A stretch of DNA of 64,000 bases from Methanosarcina mazei S-6 (GCF_000970205.1 NZ_CP009512.1:3410001-3474000), one strand, 5' to 3'; shown: positions 17,214 to 26,643, numbered from the stretch's first letter. Notes: generated by a model not told the origin, from the letters alone. Numbers and translations are program-made.

Positions 17214-18938
17214 TCAATTGCATACTTCTATGGAACTGGCTCTGCACTCTGTCGGAACTATCCTCCAGTTCCCGGGGGGTACCCTGATTTCAAATCTGGC
17301 GCCCTCGCCTTCGATTCCCGTTTCGGCAATTTCCATGCCTGTAATGGAAAGTATTCCCCTGACAAGGAAAAGACCAAGCCCGGTGTTTCTACCAACTGAT
17401 TTTTCAAAAATAAGCTCTTTCATAGCGGAAGAGATTCCTATTCCGTTGTCCTTTACTTCAATTACGACATTTTCCCCGGCTGTGTGAAAACGGATGTTAA
17501 TCTCAGTCACACGTTCACCATGGGCTCTTGCATTGTCAAAAAGATTGTAAAAAGCTTTTTTAAGCAGAGGGTCAGCATAGATTTCAAGGCCTTTATCCTC
17601 TATAGAAAACTTGATTCCCTGCCCTGAAAAGGCGAATGCTGCCTCTTTTGCAATGCTGCATATAGACTGCCATGTAGGAGAAACGACTCCGAGTTCCTGG
17701 TAGTCTTTTGTGAAAATAATCTGGCTATGAATTGTTTCAATTCCTTTGTTGAGATTCCTGAAGTACTTCGCGATCCTGGGGTCTCCCCTTACGTCCAGAG
17801 GGAGCATCTCGGAGATCAGTTCTGTATATCCCGAAAGCACGTTTACCTGATTGAGAATATCATGCCTTGTAATATTGCTCATGAGGTTAATTTTTTTATT
17901 TGCCTGTTTCAGTGCTTCCTGGTATCTGTGTATCTCCGTGATATCATGGATCATTATCAGTTTACCTTCTGGCTCATTCCTTGCCATAAGGGGGCTGACA
18001 CTGACAGTAAAAAACTTAATTTCCGAACCGCTTTTAAGTGAAATCTCCCTGCCAAAATCTCCTTCAGGCGTATGACATAGAAGCTCCACTCCTTCTCCGA
18101 AAAGGTAAGTTAAGTTTTTTCCCAGTACCTCTTTTCTTGTTTTCCCTGCAAGTTCAAGTACCGCCCTGTTAACGTCCACTATTGAGTTTGAAGTATCCAC
18201 AACAATATATCCATCGCTCATGGATTCTATAACGTTTTCTCTGGCAACTGGAATAATATTAAGAAACTCATGCTGGATTGTGCCCCAGAAAAGGATCAAA
18301 CCGGTTATTGCAAGAGAAAATGGAGTAGGGTCAAGGGATTCAAAAGGTCCTACATCTGCGAGATGAAGTATATTCCCAAGAACCGGAACACAGGCTGCGG
18401 TAAGAGCGATGCCTGCCTGGGTACCGTAAGGTGCAGTAAGGCGGACAAATTGCTTGAAGAGGAGAAAGATTCCAAGAACCAGTAAAACAAAAGAATAGAG
18501 ATAAAAAATCCAGAACAACGATCCATGCTGAATTATAAGGAGAGGAAACTCTCTGGAGTAATCAAGATGAAAAGATTCGAAAAACAGCCCATGGACATTA
18601 TTCGTGACCATCAACAGAATTACAGAGCAGGGCAAAAGATAGAGCAGCTTTTCATATTTTCGTGCAAATTGAATGCCTATCCCAGAATATTCGGAAGTAA
18701 ATAAAAACCAGGATACAGGAATAAAGGAGAGACCAAGATACTGGAGGCGGGCAAAGAAATATTTTTGTCCGGGTTCCATAAACCCAATTTCAAAAGCATA
18801 ATTTATAGACCAGAGCGTCATGCCGAGCATAACTAACGTAAAATGTTTTACAAAAGGCGATCTGTGGCAATTATAGGCTTTGTATGCCCTGATCGCAAGT
18901 AAGGTAGATATGAGCCCTGAAAAAATTAATGCTCCCAT
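17214..18938 (-). CDS. Sensor histidine kinase (7TM-PAS-kinase)
   Basis: A 574-residue membrane sensor. Residues 1-220 hold seven hydrophobic helices of the HisKA_7TM type. A PAS domain spans about 235-340 (VIESMSDGYIVVDTSNSIVDVNRAV). The phosphoacceptor region reads NITRHDILNQVNVLSGYTEL with His359. The ATPase domain shows the N box LFDNARAHG, DNGIGIS, and GRNTGLGLFLV. No response regulator gene is adjacent, as is common in Methanosarcina. The signal is unknown. It appears monocistronic, with a long non-coding region upstream. Confidence 0.92.
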   Translation of the reverse strand: MGALIFSGLISTLLAIRAYKAYNCHRSPFVKHFTLVMLGMTLWSINYAFEIGFMEPGQKYFFARLQYLGLSFIPVSWFLFTSEYSGIGIQFARKYEKLLYLLPCSVILLMVTNNVHGLFFESFHLDYSREFPLLIIQHGSLFWIFYLYSFVLLVLGIFLLFKQFVRLTAPYGTQAGIALTAACVPVLGNILHLADVGPFESLDPTPFSLAITGLILFWGTIQHEFLNIIPVARENVIESMSDGYIVVDTSNSIVDVNRAVLELAGKTRKEVLGKNLTYLFGEGVELLCHTPEGDFGREISLKSGSEIKFFTVSVSPLMARNEPEGKLIMIHDITEIHRYQEALKQANKKINLMSNITRHDILNQVNVLSGYTELISEMLPLDVRGDPRIAKYFRNLNKGIETIHSQIIFTKDYQELGVVSPTWQSICSIAKEAAFAFSGQGIKFSIEDKGLEIYADPLLKKAFYNLFDNARAHGERVTEINIRFHTAGENVVIEVKDNGIGISSAMKELIFEKSVGRNTGLGLFLVRGILSITGMEIAETGIEGEGARFEIRVPPGNWRIVPTECRASSIEVCN

Positions 18939-20279
18939 AAAGGGAAACGCAGTGGTGTGAATTTGCAGGCTGATAAGACGACCTTCCTTTTTTCAATTGT
19001 GGATATGTAAATTTGGAGAGTAAGGAGGTGAAAGTAAAAAAACACCAGACGTTTTAATCATTACATTAATGCTAACTATATAAATTTATATGCCCTGCAT
19101 AAGGAACGGACAACCTTCTGAGATATAATTCGCAACATATCTGCAGAAAATGAGAGATAAAAAATGTGCAAATACTCTCACAAAAAACAGGCAAATTTTG
19201 CCCGGATAGAAAATTCAATACGATATGATGAGTTTTCAGACAATTTGTTCAGAAAAACTTGATATATTCAGATAATTTTCATTTAAGATGTCAGATTCAG
19301 ACAATTTTTATTTAAGATGTTAGCTGAACATTCAAGGTTCTTAAGTATCCCAGGGTCTCCTCCCTTTTCACTACTTCTATTTATTGCATTTAAATAACCT
19401 CTAGCTCTGTAAATATTCTATGAATTTTCTTCCATACATTATAACCTTTCTTCTTATTATAGTATGTGTATCTTTCAAGAACCGAGCATCTGGATTTTTA
19501 AGCCTTAAAAAATGAAAACCCCTGAGAAAGCTTCTGAAAACTTCCTTTTATTTTCTACCAGGCACCTTAATTTTTGAGGTTACGGAAATAACGGTAAATT
19601 AGCTGTTGTACCCGTGATTTCCAGAATAAGGCAACTCAGAATTTTGGGATTTAAAGCCTGAAGTCTGCCCTGCTAACATCCTGTATCTCAAATTCATAAC
19701 TCACATACAGAACTTTAAACGTAATCTTAACCTTTATTTAGTCCCGCTCCACACAGGCCAAAAATTCTCCCAGGGATATCGTTTTTCAAGAAAGTGTCCA
19801 AGCGTTAAGGAGGGTAATAACCAGGATTAATATCCATGCTCCTGCAGCATAGGAGCCAGGATTAACCCCTTGCACAGCAAAGATCTGAAACCTTCAGGGT
19901 CTCAGAATTCCGACTGGAAAACCGGCATCCTGCCCTGAGAGCACTTTTACCCCAGTGGGGGGGAAAATGTCAATATATATAAACATTTGCACAAAAATCT
20001 AAATATAAAATGCTGAAGAATTGGCTTTAAAAGCAGTGGCAAACAAGAGTCAAAACTTTAAAACACAGGTCAAAAGTTAAAAAACAGAATAAAAGTTAAA
20101 AACAAATCTAAAGTTAAAAAACAGAACAAAAGTTAAAAACAAGTCTAAAGTTAAAAAACATTCAAAAATTAAAAATAAAGGTTAAAAATTAAAAAACAAT
20201 CAAAAATCAAAAGGTTACAGACCTGAAACGGTCACATGCCTGAAAATATATCATGCCTGAAACCGAAAAAAAGAGATTA
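18939..20279. other. Long non-coding or decayed region
   Basis: About 1.3 kb without an intact gene. A TATA-like tract (actatataaatttatatgc at 19074-19093) is the likely kinase promoter region. On the minus strand between about 19300 and 19510, short open stretches in shifting frames (for example GYLNAINRSSEKGGDPGIL and NPDARFLKDTHTI) suggest a decayed gene, though I cannot name it. Two similar sentences of DNA at 19250-19320 (cagacaattt / gatgtcagattcagac) are direct repeats. Confidence 0.4.
20040..20215. repeat. Degenerate AAAGTTAAAAAACA tandem repeats
   Basis: About ten imperfect copies of a 14-18 base unit close to aaagttaaaaaacagaataa run head to tail just left of the IS110 target site. 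The strand is strongly A-rich. It has no reading frame and may be a low-complexity expansion. Confidence 0.8.
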
Positions 20280-20329
20280 AAAAAAACACACATGATATTC
20301 TTGGAATAACATGCCCAAAAAATGAAAGT
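20280..20329 (-). repeat. Left half of the two-hairpin 3' element split by the IS110 insertion
   Basis: Read on the minus strand this is the distal half of the element seen whole at 52190-52270: the arm actttcat, then ttttttgggcatg, the hairpin catgttattc/gaatatcatg and a U-rich tail. 45 of about 47 bases match the reverse complement of the 52.2-kb copy. The other arm lies at 21791-21810 on the far side of the IS110 element. Confidence 0.85.
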
Positions 20330-20339
20330 CCTTTTCACT

Positions 20340-20525
20340 TAGCTTTTTTGATAATAGAACTCCATCATTACCTTTGGACAGGAAGGTTGTTTTTACTTTG
20401 GTTCTCCGAAGCCGTCAAAAAACTAACCATTGAATTGCCATCGAAGGCCCAGATGTGACCTTGATCACGGATGCCAAATTGCCTTTGAAGCAATTCTACT
20501 GTCCTGGAAATGATGGAGTAATGTA
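20340..20525 (+). ncRNA. Candidate bridge (seek) RNA of the IS110 element
   Basis: The left end folds into a nested structure. An 11-bp closing stem pairs ACTCCATCATT (20359-20369) with AATGATGGAGT (20509-20519). An inner GGACAG/CTGTCC stem (20376-20381 with 20499-20504) follows. Within it, GGTTGTTTTT (20385-20394) pairs with AAAAAC-T-AACC (20418-20428) around a 23-base loop, and AATTGCCATC pairs imperfectly with GGATGCCAAATT around a second large loop. Two large internal loops within a closed stem are what known bridge RNAs use to bind target and donor DNA. The closing stem also covers the GGAG ribosome site of the transposase. Confidence 0.6.
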
Positions 20526-20527
20526 AA

Positions 20528-21772
20528 TTGGACGGAGAAATAAACAAATCTTGTGGTTTAGACATTCACAAACGTTTTGTTATTGCTACTATCCTCAGTA
20601 GATCCGGTGAAAAACAACAACATCGTTTTGCCAGAGATGATGATGGGATTTTAGATCTTAAAAATTTAGTAACCTCTGAAAAATGTGATGTTGTTGCCTG
20701 TGAATCAACAAGTGATTTCTGGGTTCCGATTTATGAGGCATTGATAGATCATTTGCCTGTTATAGTTGGAAATGCTCGAGATATGAAAGCATTTACACAT
20801 AAAAAAACAGATAAAATAGATTCCGAAGTAATTGCAAAACTTGCATTGAATAAGATGGTTCAACCATCAAGAGTTTTTCCGAAGAAACATAGAGAATTCA
20901 GGTCATACGTCAGGCTTCGCCTAACTCTTGTAAGAAAAAGAACGGACATTAAAAATGAAGCTCATGCAATTCTTTCCTCCGAAATGTTACATCTGGGTGA
21001 TGTTCTGACTGACATTTTTGGAAAAAATGGTAGAGCAATTCTAGCAGGAATCTCTTCAGGTAAAAATATTGATCAAATTATAGAGTCGCTTTCTCCAAAT
21101 GTTCGGAAAAAGAGTGTTCAGATAAGGGAAATTCTGGATAGAGAAATATCACAGAGTGCTGCAATAAGGCTTCAGATATGTCTGAACCTTATAAAACATT
21201 TAGATGAAGAAATTGAAGTTCTTGAAAGAGAAATTTTCAATTATGCTTATCAAAAGCATAAAAGGGAAATGGAAATTTTGATGTCAGTTCCAGGTATTGG
21301 GGAGCTTGGTGCGGCAACTCTAATTGCTGAAATAGGAGATTTCAGGGATTTTCCAACGGGAGATAAACTTGCTTCATGGCTTGGAATAGTTCCTAATGTG
21401 TATCAATCTGCAGATAAATACCATAACGGAAGAATCACTAAGAGAGGATCAAAAGTAGCAAGGTGGATTCTAACTCAGATTGCTCAAGCAGCAGCAAGAA
21501 AGAAAAATAGCAGATTAAAGGAGTTTTTTAACAGGAAAAAGAAGACAATTGGATATGCTAAGGCAATTATTGCCTTAGCAAGGAAAATTGCAACAATAAT
21601 ATGGCATTTGATCACAAACGATGAGATGTACGAAGATGAAACAGGATACCAAAAGGGAGAAGTTAAAAAGAGAAAGATTGTTGAGGCAGAGATATTCTCG
21701 GTTGATGAAAGGATAACAATAATTAGTGGAATTATCGCAATTATGGGAAAAAAGGAAGGAGAGAGTACGTGA
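20528..21772 (+). CDS. IS110-family transposase (DEDD recombinase)
   Basis: A 414-residue transposase. The N-terminal RuvC-like DEDD domain shows Asp12 (GLDIHKRF), Glu in ACESTSDFW, and Asp residues in HKKTDKIDSEVIA. The C-terminal domain has the helix-hairpin-helix SVPGIGELGAATLIAEIGDFRDF and the serine of GRITKRGSKVARWIL, which forms the second part of the composite active site in this family. The start is TTG at 20528, nine bases after GGAG, with an in-frame stop at 20519. It appears intact. Confidence 0.95.
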   Translation: MDGEINKSCGLDIHKRFVIATILSRSGEKQQHRFARDDDGILDLKNLVTSEKCDVVACESTSDFWVPIYEALIDHLPVIVGNARDMKAFTHKKTDKIDSEVIAKLALNKMVQPSRVFPKKHREFRSYVRLRLTLVRKRTDIKNEAHAILSSEMLHLGDVLTDIFGKNGRAILAGISSGKNIDQIIESLSPNVRKKSVQIREILDREISQSAAIRLQICLNLIKHLDEEIEVLEREIFNYAYQKHKREMEILMSVPGIGELGAATLIAEIGDFRDFPTGDKLASWLGIVPNVYQSADKYHNGRITKRGSKVARWILTQIAQAAARKKNSRLKEFFNRKKKTIGYAKAIIALARKIATIIWHLITNDEMYEDETGYQKGEVKKRKIVEAEIFSVDERITIISGIIAIMGKKEGEST

Positions 21773-21790
21773 TGAGTTTTCTCATCATGG

Positions 21791-21810
21791 ACTTTCATGC
21801 CAAATTAAAA
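21791..21810 (-). repeat. Right half of the split two-hairpin 3' element
   Basis: actttcatgccaaattaaaa matches the reverse complement of 52190-52209 base for base. On the minus strand it directly follows the stop of the specificity-domain gene at 21856, so before the IS110 insertion the complete element lay about 45 bases past that stop, in the same orientation as at 52.2 kb. Confidence 0.9.
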
Positions 21811-21855
21811 TTTTGAATAAACCCGGGATAAGGGTCATTCAGATATTTTCCATGC

Positions 21856-22914
21856 TTAAAGAAAGCTGAGAATCCCGGAAAACTCTTTATTGAAAGTGTA
21901 TTTATTGAAGTTAGAGCTTTCCATAATCTTTTGCCTGATGTAATGGAGCACGCTCAGAAGGCTCTCATCGCTTTCAGACTCCATATCTCCGGCATATGGG
22001 TGGATATTCTCCTCAAGAGCACCAAGGAGCCTGGGGTCAATCCCGTTTTCAAAGTAAGCGTCCACGACCAGAAGGTCCGAGATCTGCTCATAGAAACCTG
22101 CAAGCTCATTAAGCCAGTCAGGAGCACTGTATCCTGCCTCATATTTTTGCTGGTTAAGGAACATGAGGTAACCGGAAATGCTGTTAATCAGGTCCTCAGT
22201 CAACCGGTCCTCGGGAAACACTATTGGGAAACGTTTCATTACTGCAGGGGTTGTGGAGCTTGAGTAAATCATCTCATACTCGCAGACCGATGGAAAAAGC
22301 CTCGAAATCTGGCTGTTAAGCACTGCAGTCACATAGGGGTACTTTTCAGGGTCTTTGAGTACAATACCGCAGCCGTCCTTAAACACATGGTTTCCGGAAA
22401 CATCATATGCTGCCTGCAAGCGGTACCCTTCGGTAGCAATGATCTTTGGAGTATTGAGGTACTCCAGAAGTTTTCTTCCTCTTATGCTGTAGTCTGCAGG
22501 TTCTACAGGAGAATCATCATGACCAAACTGGTTTTTGAATTCCAGAATTCTCCCGTATGTCAGAGGGAACCTGACTCTAAGTTCTTCAGGAGGAATTATT
22601 CTGCACTCCTTCCTGTTGTCTTTTTCCGACAGCTCATAGGGGAGCATAAAACGGTAGGGTGAAGAGTTAAGTGCAAACTTTTCGGGAAAAGAGCCTGAGA
22701 CATAGGGATAAATAAGCTCGGATTCTAAAATTACGGGTTTACAGAGGCCCTCACAAAGGTAAAGCGACTCGGAACCGCTTCCTTCTGGAACGACGAGCCT
22801 GTGAAGAAGGCTATTTTTTGAGCTGATTCCTCCGAAAATGTTTTCGGAGATATCTCCAAGAGTAGTCGGAAATTCACAGATCTTTTCTACAATTCTGTTT
22901 TCGTTCAGGAACAT
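21856..22914 (-). CDS. Orphan TaqI-type DNA specificity-domain protein
   Basis: A 352-residue protein that looks like the C-terminal target-recognition part of type IIG restriction-modification enzymes of the Eco57I/TaqI type, without the methyltransferase or nuclease. Family-like features, in order, are a start ICEFPTTLGDISENIFGGISSK, a block PYVSGSFPEKF, SIRGRKLLEYLNTPKIIATEGYRLQAAYD, a VTAVLNSQISRLF segment and a following MKRFPIVFPED, which mirror the order in these specificity domains. No N-PP-Y methylase motif is in the gene or in the 580 bases before it. It might act as a free specificity subunit or a decoy, or be a relic that remained open. This assignment is by pattern only. Confidence 0.55.
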   Translation of the reverse strand: MFLNENRIVEKICEFPTTLGDISENIFGGISSKNSLLHRLVVPEGSGSESLYLCEGLCKPVILESELIYPYVSGSFPEKFALNSSPYRFMLPYELSEKDNRKECRIIPPEELRVRFPLTYGRILEFKNQFGHDDSPVEPADYSIRGRKLLEYLNTPKIIATEGYRLQAAYDVSGNHVFKDGCGIVLKDPEKYPYVTAVLNSQISRLFPSVCEYEMIYSSSTTPAVMKRFPIVFPEDRLTEDLINSISGYLMFLNQQKYEAGYSAPDWLNELAGFYEQISDLLVVDAYFENGIDPRLLGALEENIHPYAGDMESESDESLLSVLHYIRQKIMESSNFNKYTFNKEFSGILSFL

Positions 22915-23497
22915 CTATTTTTCACTTCTGTAATATTGAGAAAATTAATTTCTCCTGTTTTTATTCTCAGGTCGAATCCCGCCTGAGATTTCGAAAAATA
23001 ATCTGGTATCAGCCCTCCGGACCTGATGCCCCATTAAATCATCAAATCCTGACTGAACTGCAGGGTTGGTTTCTGGGTAATTATCTGCAGGAGATAGTAG
23101 AAGAACATAAGTATATAAATATATTCGCACTGAAAATTAATTATAAATATAAATCGTGACAAATAGCTGGAAAAAAGGCTATGAATTAAAAAATGGAGAG
23201 CTGCAGCCCTCATGTTCCAAAAGAGAACCATCAAAACAGCTAAATAAATAACGAAAACTAAAGAAGTAAGAAGACTGAATTCCCGGTGCCGTAAAGTTTA
23301 AGGCAGCTGATTATCAGAAGCTCGTGACTTCCTGTCCTTAGCAGCCGTTCTATCAATTTATTTTTTAAATTCCGGGATCCGATCCAGGTCCAGTTGCTCA
23401 AGAAAAATTCAAAAAAAGGAAAACCGGTAAAAAGGAAAAATACTGACAGGAGTACTAACTAAAAAAATTTAAATATTAACCTTCCGACTACCTATAC
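22915..23497. other. Spacer between divergent genes
   Basis: About 580 bases between the specificity-domain gene and the GNAT gene. No gene is supported. TATA-like tracts occur at 23115-23155 (minus-strand promoter candidate). The plus-strand leader has aaatttaaatattaacc about 25 bases before the GNAT start. Confidence 0.5.
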
Positions 23498-24031
23498 ATG
23501 CAGGAAAACAAAAATTCCGGAAAAGATTTGATAAGAGAAGCCTCAACAGAAGACATACCCGGAATGCTTGAGGTCTTTAATTATTATGTTGAAAACAGCT
23601 TTGCATCCTACCTCGAAAATTCAGTGGGTCCCGAGTTTTTTCAGCTTATCCAGAGTGAAAAAGACCAGGACAGAGACGATCATTTCCCATTTTATGTGAT
23701 TGAGGAAGATAGCAAGATAATAGGAATCGGAGCTCTCAGACCTTATTTTCCATTCCCTAATTTCCGCCACACAGGAGTTGTTTCCTATTTTATCCTGCCG
23801 GCATATACAAGAAAAGGGCTTGGATCGATGATGCTTGAAAAACTCTGTATGGAAGCCCGGGAAAAAAAGATGCAGAGCCTCCTTGCAAACGTATCCTCAA
23901 AAAACGAAGCCAGCCTGAACTTTCACCTGAAAAAAGGCTTTATTGAATGCGGAAGGTTCAAAAAAGTGGGGAGCAAATTTGGGAAATATTTTGACATTGT
24001 ATGGATGCAGAAGTTCCTTGAACAGGATTAA
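23498..24031 (+). CDS. GNAT-family N-acetyltransferase (phosphinothricin-acetyltransferase-like)
   Basis: A 177-residue single-domain GNAT. It begins IREASTEDIPGMLEVFNYYVENSF, has a VVSYFILPAYTRKGLGSMMLEKL block (acetyl-CoA loop R/T-x-K-G-L-G), then LLANVSSKNEASLNFHLKKGF and a C-terminal DIVWMQKFL typical of the PAT/YwnH branch. A paralogue with the same length and many identical blocks lies at 55255-55746. The branch acetylates amino-group metabolites such as methionine sulfone or phosphinothricin; the natural substrate here is unknown. It is convergent with the following surface-protein gene, with only 26 bases between stops. Confidence 0.9.
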   Translation: MQENKNSGKDLIREASTEDIPGMLEVFNYYVENSFASYLENSVGPEFFQLIQSEKDQDRDDHFPFYVIEEDSKIIGIGALRPYFPFPNFRHTGVVSYFILPAYTRKGLGSMMLEKLCMEAREKKMQSLLANVSSKNEASLNFHLKKGFIECGRFKKVGSKFGKYFDIVWMQKFLEQD

Positions 24032-24057
24032 AAGTAAAAAAGAATTTGGAAAGGGAA

Positions 24058-26643
24058 TTAGATTGAACCTGCAAGAGGCAGGTAATCAACATTTCCCTTC
24101 CCCATGACATAAGCCATTTCACAGATGCCGTCGTGGTCCGCGTCCTGATGTGTCTGACTGAATCCGCTCCTTTCGGGTGAAGCCCAGAAATTCCCTCCTG
24201 TGAAAGATCCTCCAGCAATATTAGCTCCTGACCTTTTGCTAACATTCCAGAGATTTGCCGAACTTTTGCTATCGAAATAAAGATTTTTGGTATTATTCAG
24301 GTAATTGTCATAGGCTTTGTTATTACGGGAGTTCAAAAGATACATGCCGTATCCTGAATTTGAAACTATCCTGTTAGTATTGATCGTATTGCCGGTGGCA
24401 GAGTTCAGATAGATGCCGTACAGCGTATTCAGGTTTGCACTATTAGCTGTTAAAACATTGTTTCCGGAAGCTTTCAGGTATATGCCGATTTTATTGCCTG
24501 ATACTTCATTCTCAACCAGAGTATTGTTATTGCTGAGAGAGTCAAGCCAGATACCGTAATTGCTGTTAGACACTGTATTGCTGGCCATCACATTCATACT
24601 GGCATTATGCAAAATAACAGACACTTCACTGTAAGAAGCTGTGTTTTTGATCAGGTCATTTTTAACAGAATTCCATAAACTGATTCCATACTTGCTGTTG
24701 TTTGACGCCGTATTATTTCCAAGTTTGTTTTTGTCTGAGTCTTTCAGGTAAATACCGATATTATTGTACAGTGCCCCGTTCCCACTAAGACTATTGTTAT
24801 TGCTTGAGGACTCCAGCCAGATACCGTAACTGCTGGAAGACGCAGTGTTATTGCTCAGGTTGTTTTCACTGGAATTGTGCAGAATAATACAGACGTTGCT
24901 GCTGTTTGATGCTATATTATCGTTCAGAGTATTTTCACTGGAATCCCACAGGTTGATGCAGGACCCGGAGCTATTTAATGCCGTGTTATTGAGAATTGAA
25001 TTCCTGCCGGAAGCTTTCAGATAGATCCCTATCTTATTATCTGCTGCAAGATTACTGTCCAGCATGTTATCTACGGAAGAATCCACCCATATACCGTAGC
25101 TACTGCTGGAAACCCTGTTCTCAAGAAGCATGTTCCCGCCCGAGTTGCGCAGAAGAATGCCGGCATGGCTGTATGATATTGTGTTGTTGTCAAGAATATT
25201 GTTGCCGGACAGATCCAGGCGGACGCCGAAACCCGGGATTACACCGGAATTATTTCCGGCTGCCTGAGCAGAACCACCGGAAGAATTAAAAAGATAGTTT
25301 GGAGAGATAAACAGTTCATTGTTTTCAATACGGCAGTCTTCAACCTCATAAAGATGGATCCCCGAATCGGGAAAACTTATGTTTCCTGTAATATGAAATC
25401 CGTTAATCTCTACTCCATCTGCTGTCACGGAGAAGATGTTATCCAGGCCGCTGGCTGCTTTAACTATGGTATCCGACGGGCTGCCGGAAGCGGAAATGAG
25501 AGAAAGGTCTTTTACGCCAATTTCGATGTTTTCCACATAAACGCCCGGGTAAACAAGAATTGTATCTCCTGGATAAGAATTATCCACTGCAGACTGAATT
25601 GAGGAGAAATCGGCAACATGGTCCTCGCTGTTGCTTACGGTAATTAAGGTGGAGTTCGATTCTTTGAGAGGGAGATAATCAGTGTATCCGCTACTTTCGA
25701 TGTCATATGGGGAGTCAAAAATACCGTCAAGGTCAATGTCTCTGACGCCTCTGGGATAAACCGTACCATCGGGCATTCCCCAGAAGTTGCCTCCGAGATA
25801 AGGACCGCCTACAATATTCGTGCTCCCGGATCTTGTTGTGTTCCAGGTATTTTCCCCTGCAACCTGTCCAGATTCCACATTTACAGTGTTGTTGAAATAG
25901 TTATTGTATATAAGGTTGTTAGAAGTCTCGTAGATTCTCAGGCCTGCCTGATTGTTATACTTTAAGATATTGCTCACCAGAAGATTTCCATTTGATTCGC
26001 CTGTGAGAGAAAACCCTTTATCATTTTCCGAAACCGTGTTATTTTCCAGGGTGTTTTTTGCAGAATCAAAAAGTGAAATCCCGATCTTGCAGTGTGAAAC
26101 CGAATTACTTTTTATGTTATTATTCAGACTTTCACTCAGGCTAATCCCTGTAAGGCTATCTGAAATATTATTGTTTATCAGTGTGTTACCCGAACTGAAC
26201 ATGTAAAGATCTATGCCACACCTGTTATTCGAGAGAATATTGTGCTCAAGGAAACAATCTGCAACTCCAAAAAAATGGACCCCGGAAGCTGAACCCGATC
26301 CTTTTATAGTGAGCCCTTTAATTTTCACTCCGTTTGCCCAGATACTGAAAACATTTTTAGAACTATCAGCTGCCTGAATTATGGTATCTGCAGGGCTGCC
26401 GGATTCAGAAAGAATGGTCAGAGAAGTATTAATTTCAATGTTTTCCGTGTAAGTGCCCGGTTTGATAATTATTTCATCTCCCGGGTTTGCAGCGTTTACC
26501 GCAGCCTGAATGGATGTGAAATCCGCAGCCTGATCTGTATTACTTACTGTAATTACACTGGCTGCTGCACTTCCTGCGACTGCGAAATTTAATGCGAGAA
26601 CTGCAATAAGAACGATTATGGCTCTTGTTTTTACTGGATGCAT
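24058..26643 (-). CDS. NosD-like parallel beta-helix surface protein
   Basis: An 861-residue secreted protein. The ATG at 26643 gives a normal signal peptide (KTRAIIVLIAVLALNFAVAG ... AAA); the frame runs 18 codons further up to 26697, but those residues would bury the signal. Two modules follow, each opening with ITVSN-x-ADF-SIQ-AV-PGD and ending with a GNFW-x-P ... DxDxDG ... DYLPL segment that contains a dockerin-like Asp ladder. Between them run tens of PbH1 turns rich in Asn (NNTASSNS, GIYLKASG). Such right-handed helices bind or cleave polysaccharide or act as structural envelope parts. Many N-x-S/T sequons suggest glycosylation. There is no C-terminal membrane segment. Confidence 0.88.
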   Translation of the reverse strand: MHPVKTRAIIVLIAVLALNFAVAGSAAASVITVSNTDQAADFTSIQAAVNAANPGDEIIIKPGTYTENIEINTSLTILSESGSPADTIIQAADSSKNVFSIWANGVKIKGLTIKGSGSASGVHFFGVADCFLEHNILSNNRCGIDLYMFSSGNTLINNNISDSLTGISLSESLNNNIKSNSVSHCKIGISLFDSAKNTLENNTVSENDKGFSLTGESNGNLLVSNILKYNNQAGLRIYETSNNLIYNNYFNNTVNVESGQVAGENTWNTTRSGSTNIVGGPYLGGNFWGMPDGTVYPRGVRDIDLDGIFDSPYDIESSGYTDYLPLKESNSTLITVSNSEDHVADFSSIQSAVDNSYPGDTILVYPGVYVENIEIGVKDLSLISASGSPSDTIVKAASGLDNIFSVTADGVEINGFHITGNISFPDSGIHLYEVEDCRIENNELFISPNYLFNSSGGSAQAAGNNSGVIPGFGVRLDLSGNNILDNNTISYSHAGILLRNSGGNMLLENRVSSSSYGIWVDSSVDNMLDSNLAADNKIGIYLKASGRNSILNNTALNSSGSCINLWDSSENTLNDNIASNSSNVCIILHNSSENNLSNNTASSSSYGIWLESSSNNNSLSGNGALYNNIGIYLKDSDKNKLGNNTASNNSKYGISLWNSVKNDLIKNTASYSEVSVILHNASMNVMASNTVSNSNYGIWLDSLSNNNTLVENEVSGNKIGIYLKASGNNVLTANSANLNTLYGIYLNSATGNTINTNRIVSNSGYGMYLLNSRNNKAYDNYLNNTKNLYFDSKSSANLWNVSKRSGANIAGGSFTGGNFWASPERSGFSQTHQDADHDGICEMAYVMGKGNVDYLPLAGSI

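Larger units (their letters stand above)
20330..21790 (+). mobile_element. IS110-family element
   Basis: About 1.46 kb, with no long terminal inverted repeats and no clear target duplication, as expected for the family. Its limits were set by comparing the flanks with an uninterrupted copy of the target at 52.2 kb. The longer non-coding end (about 200 bases) is upstream of the transposase, which is the IS110-group arrangement rather than IS1111. The right end carries a perfect hairpin TGATGAG-TTTT-CTCATCA at 21769-21786 just after the stop codon. Confidence 0.85.
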
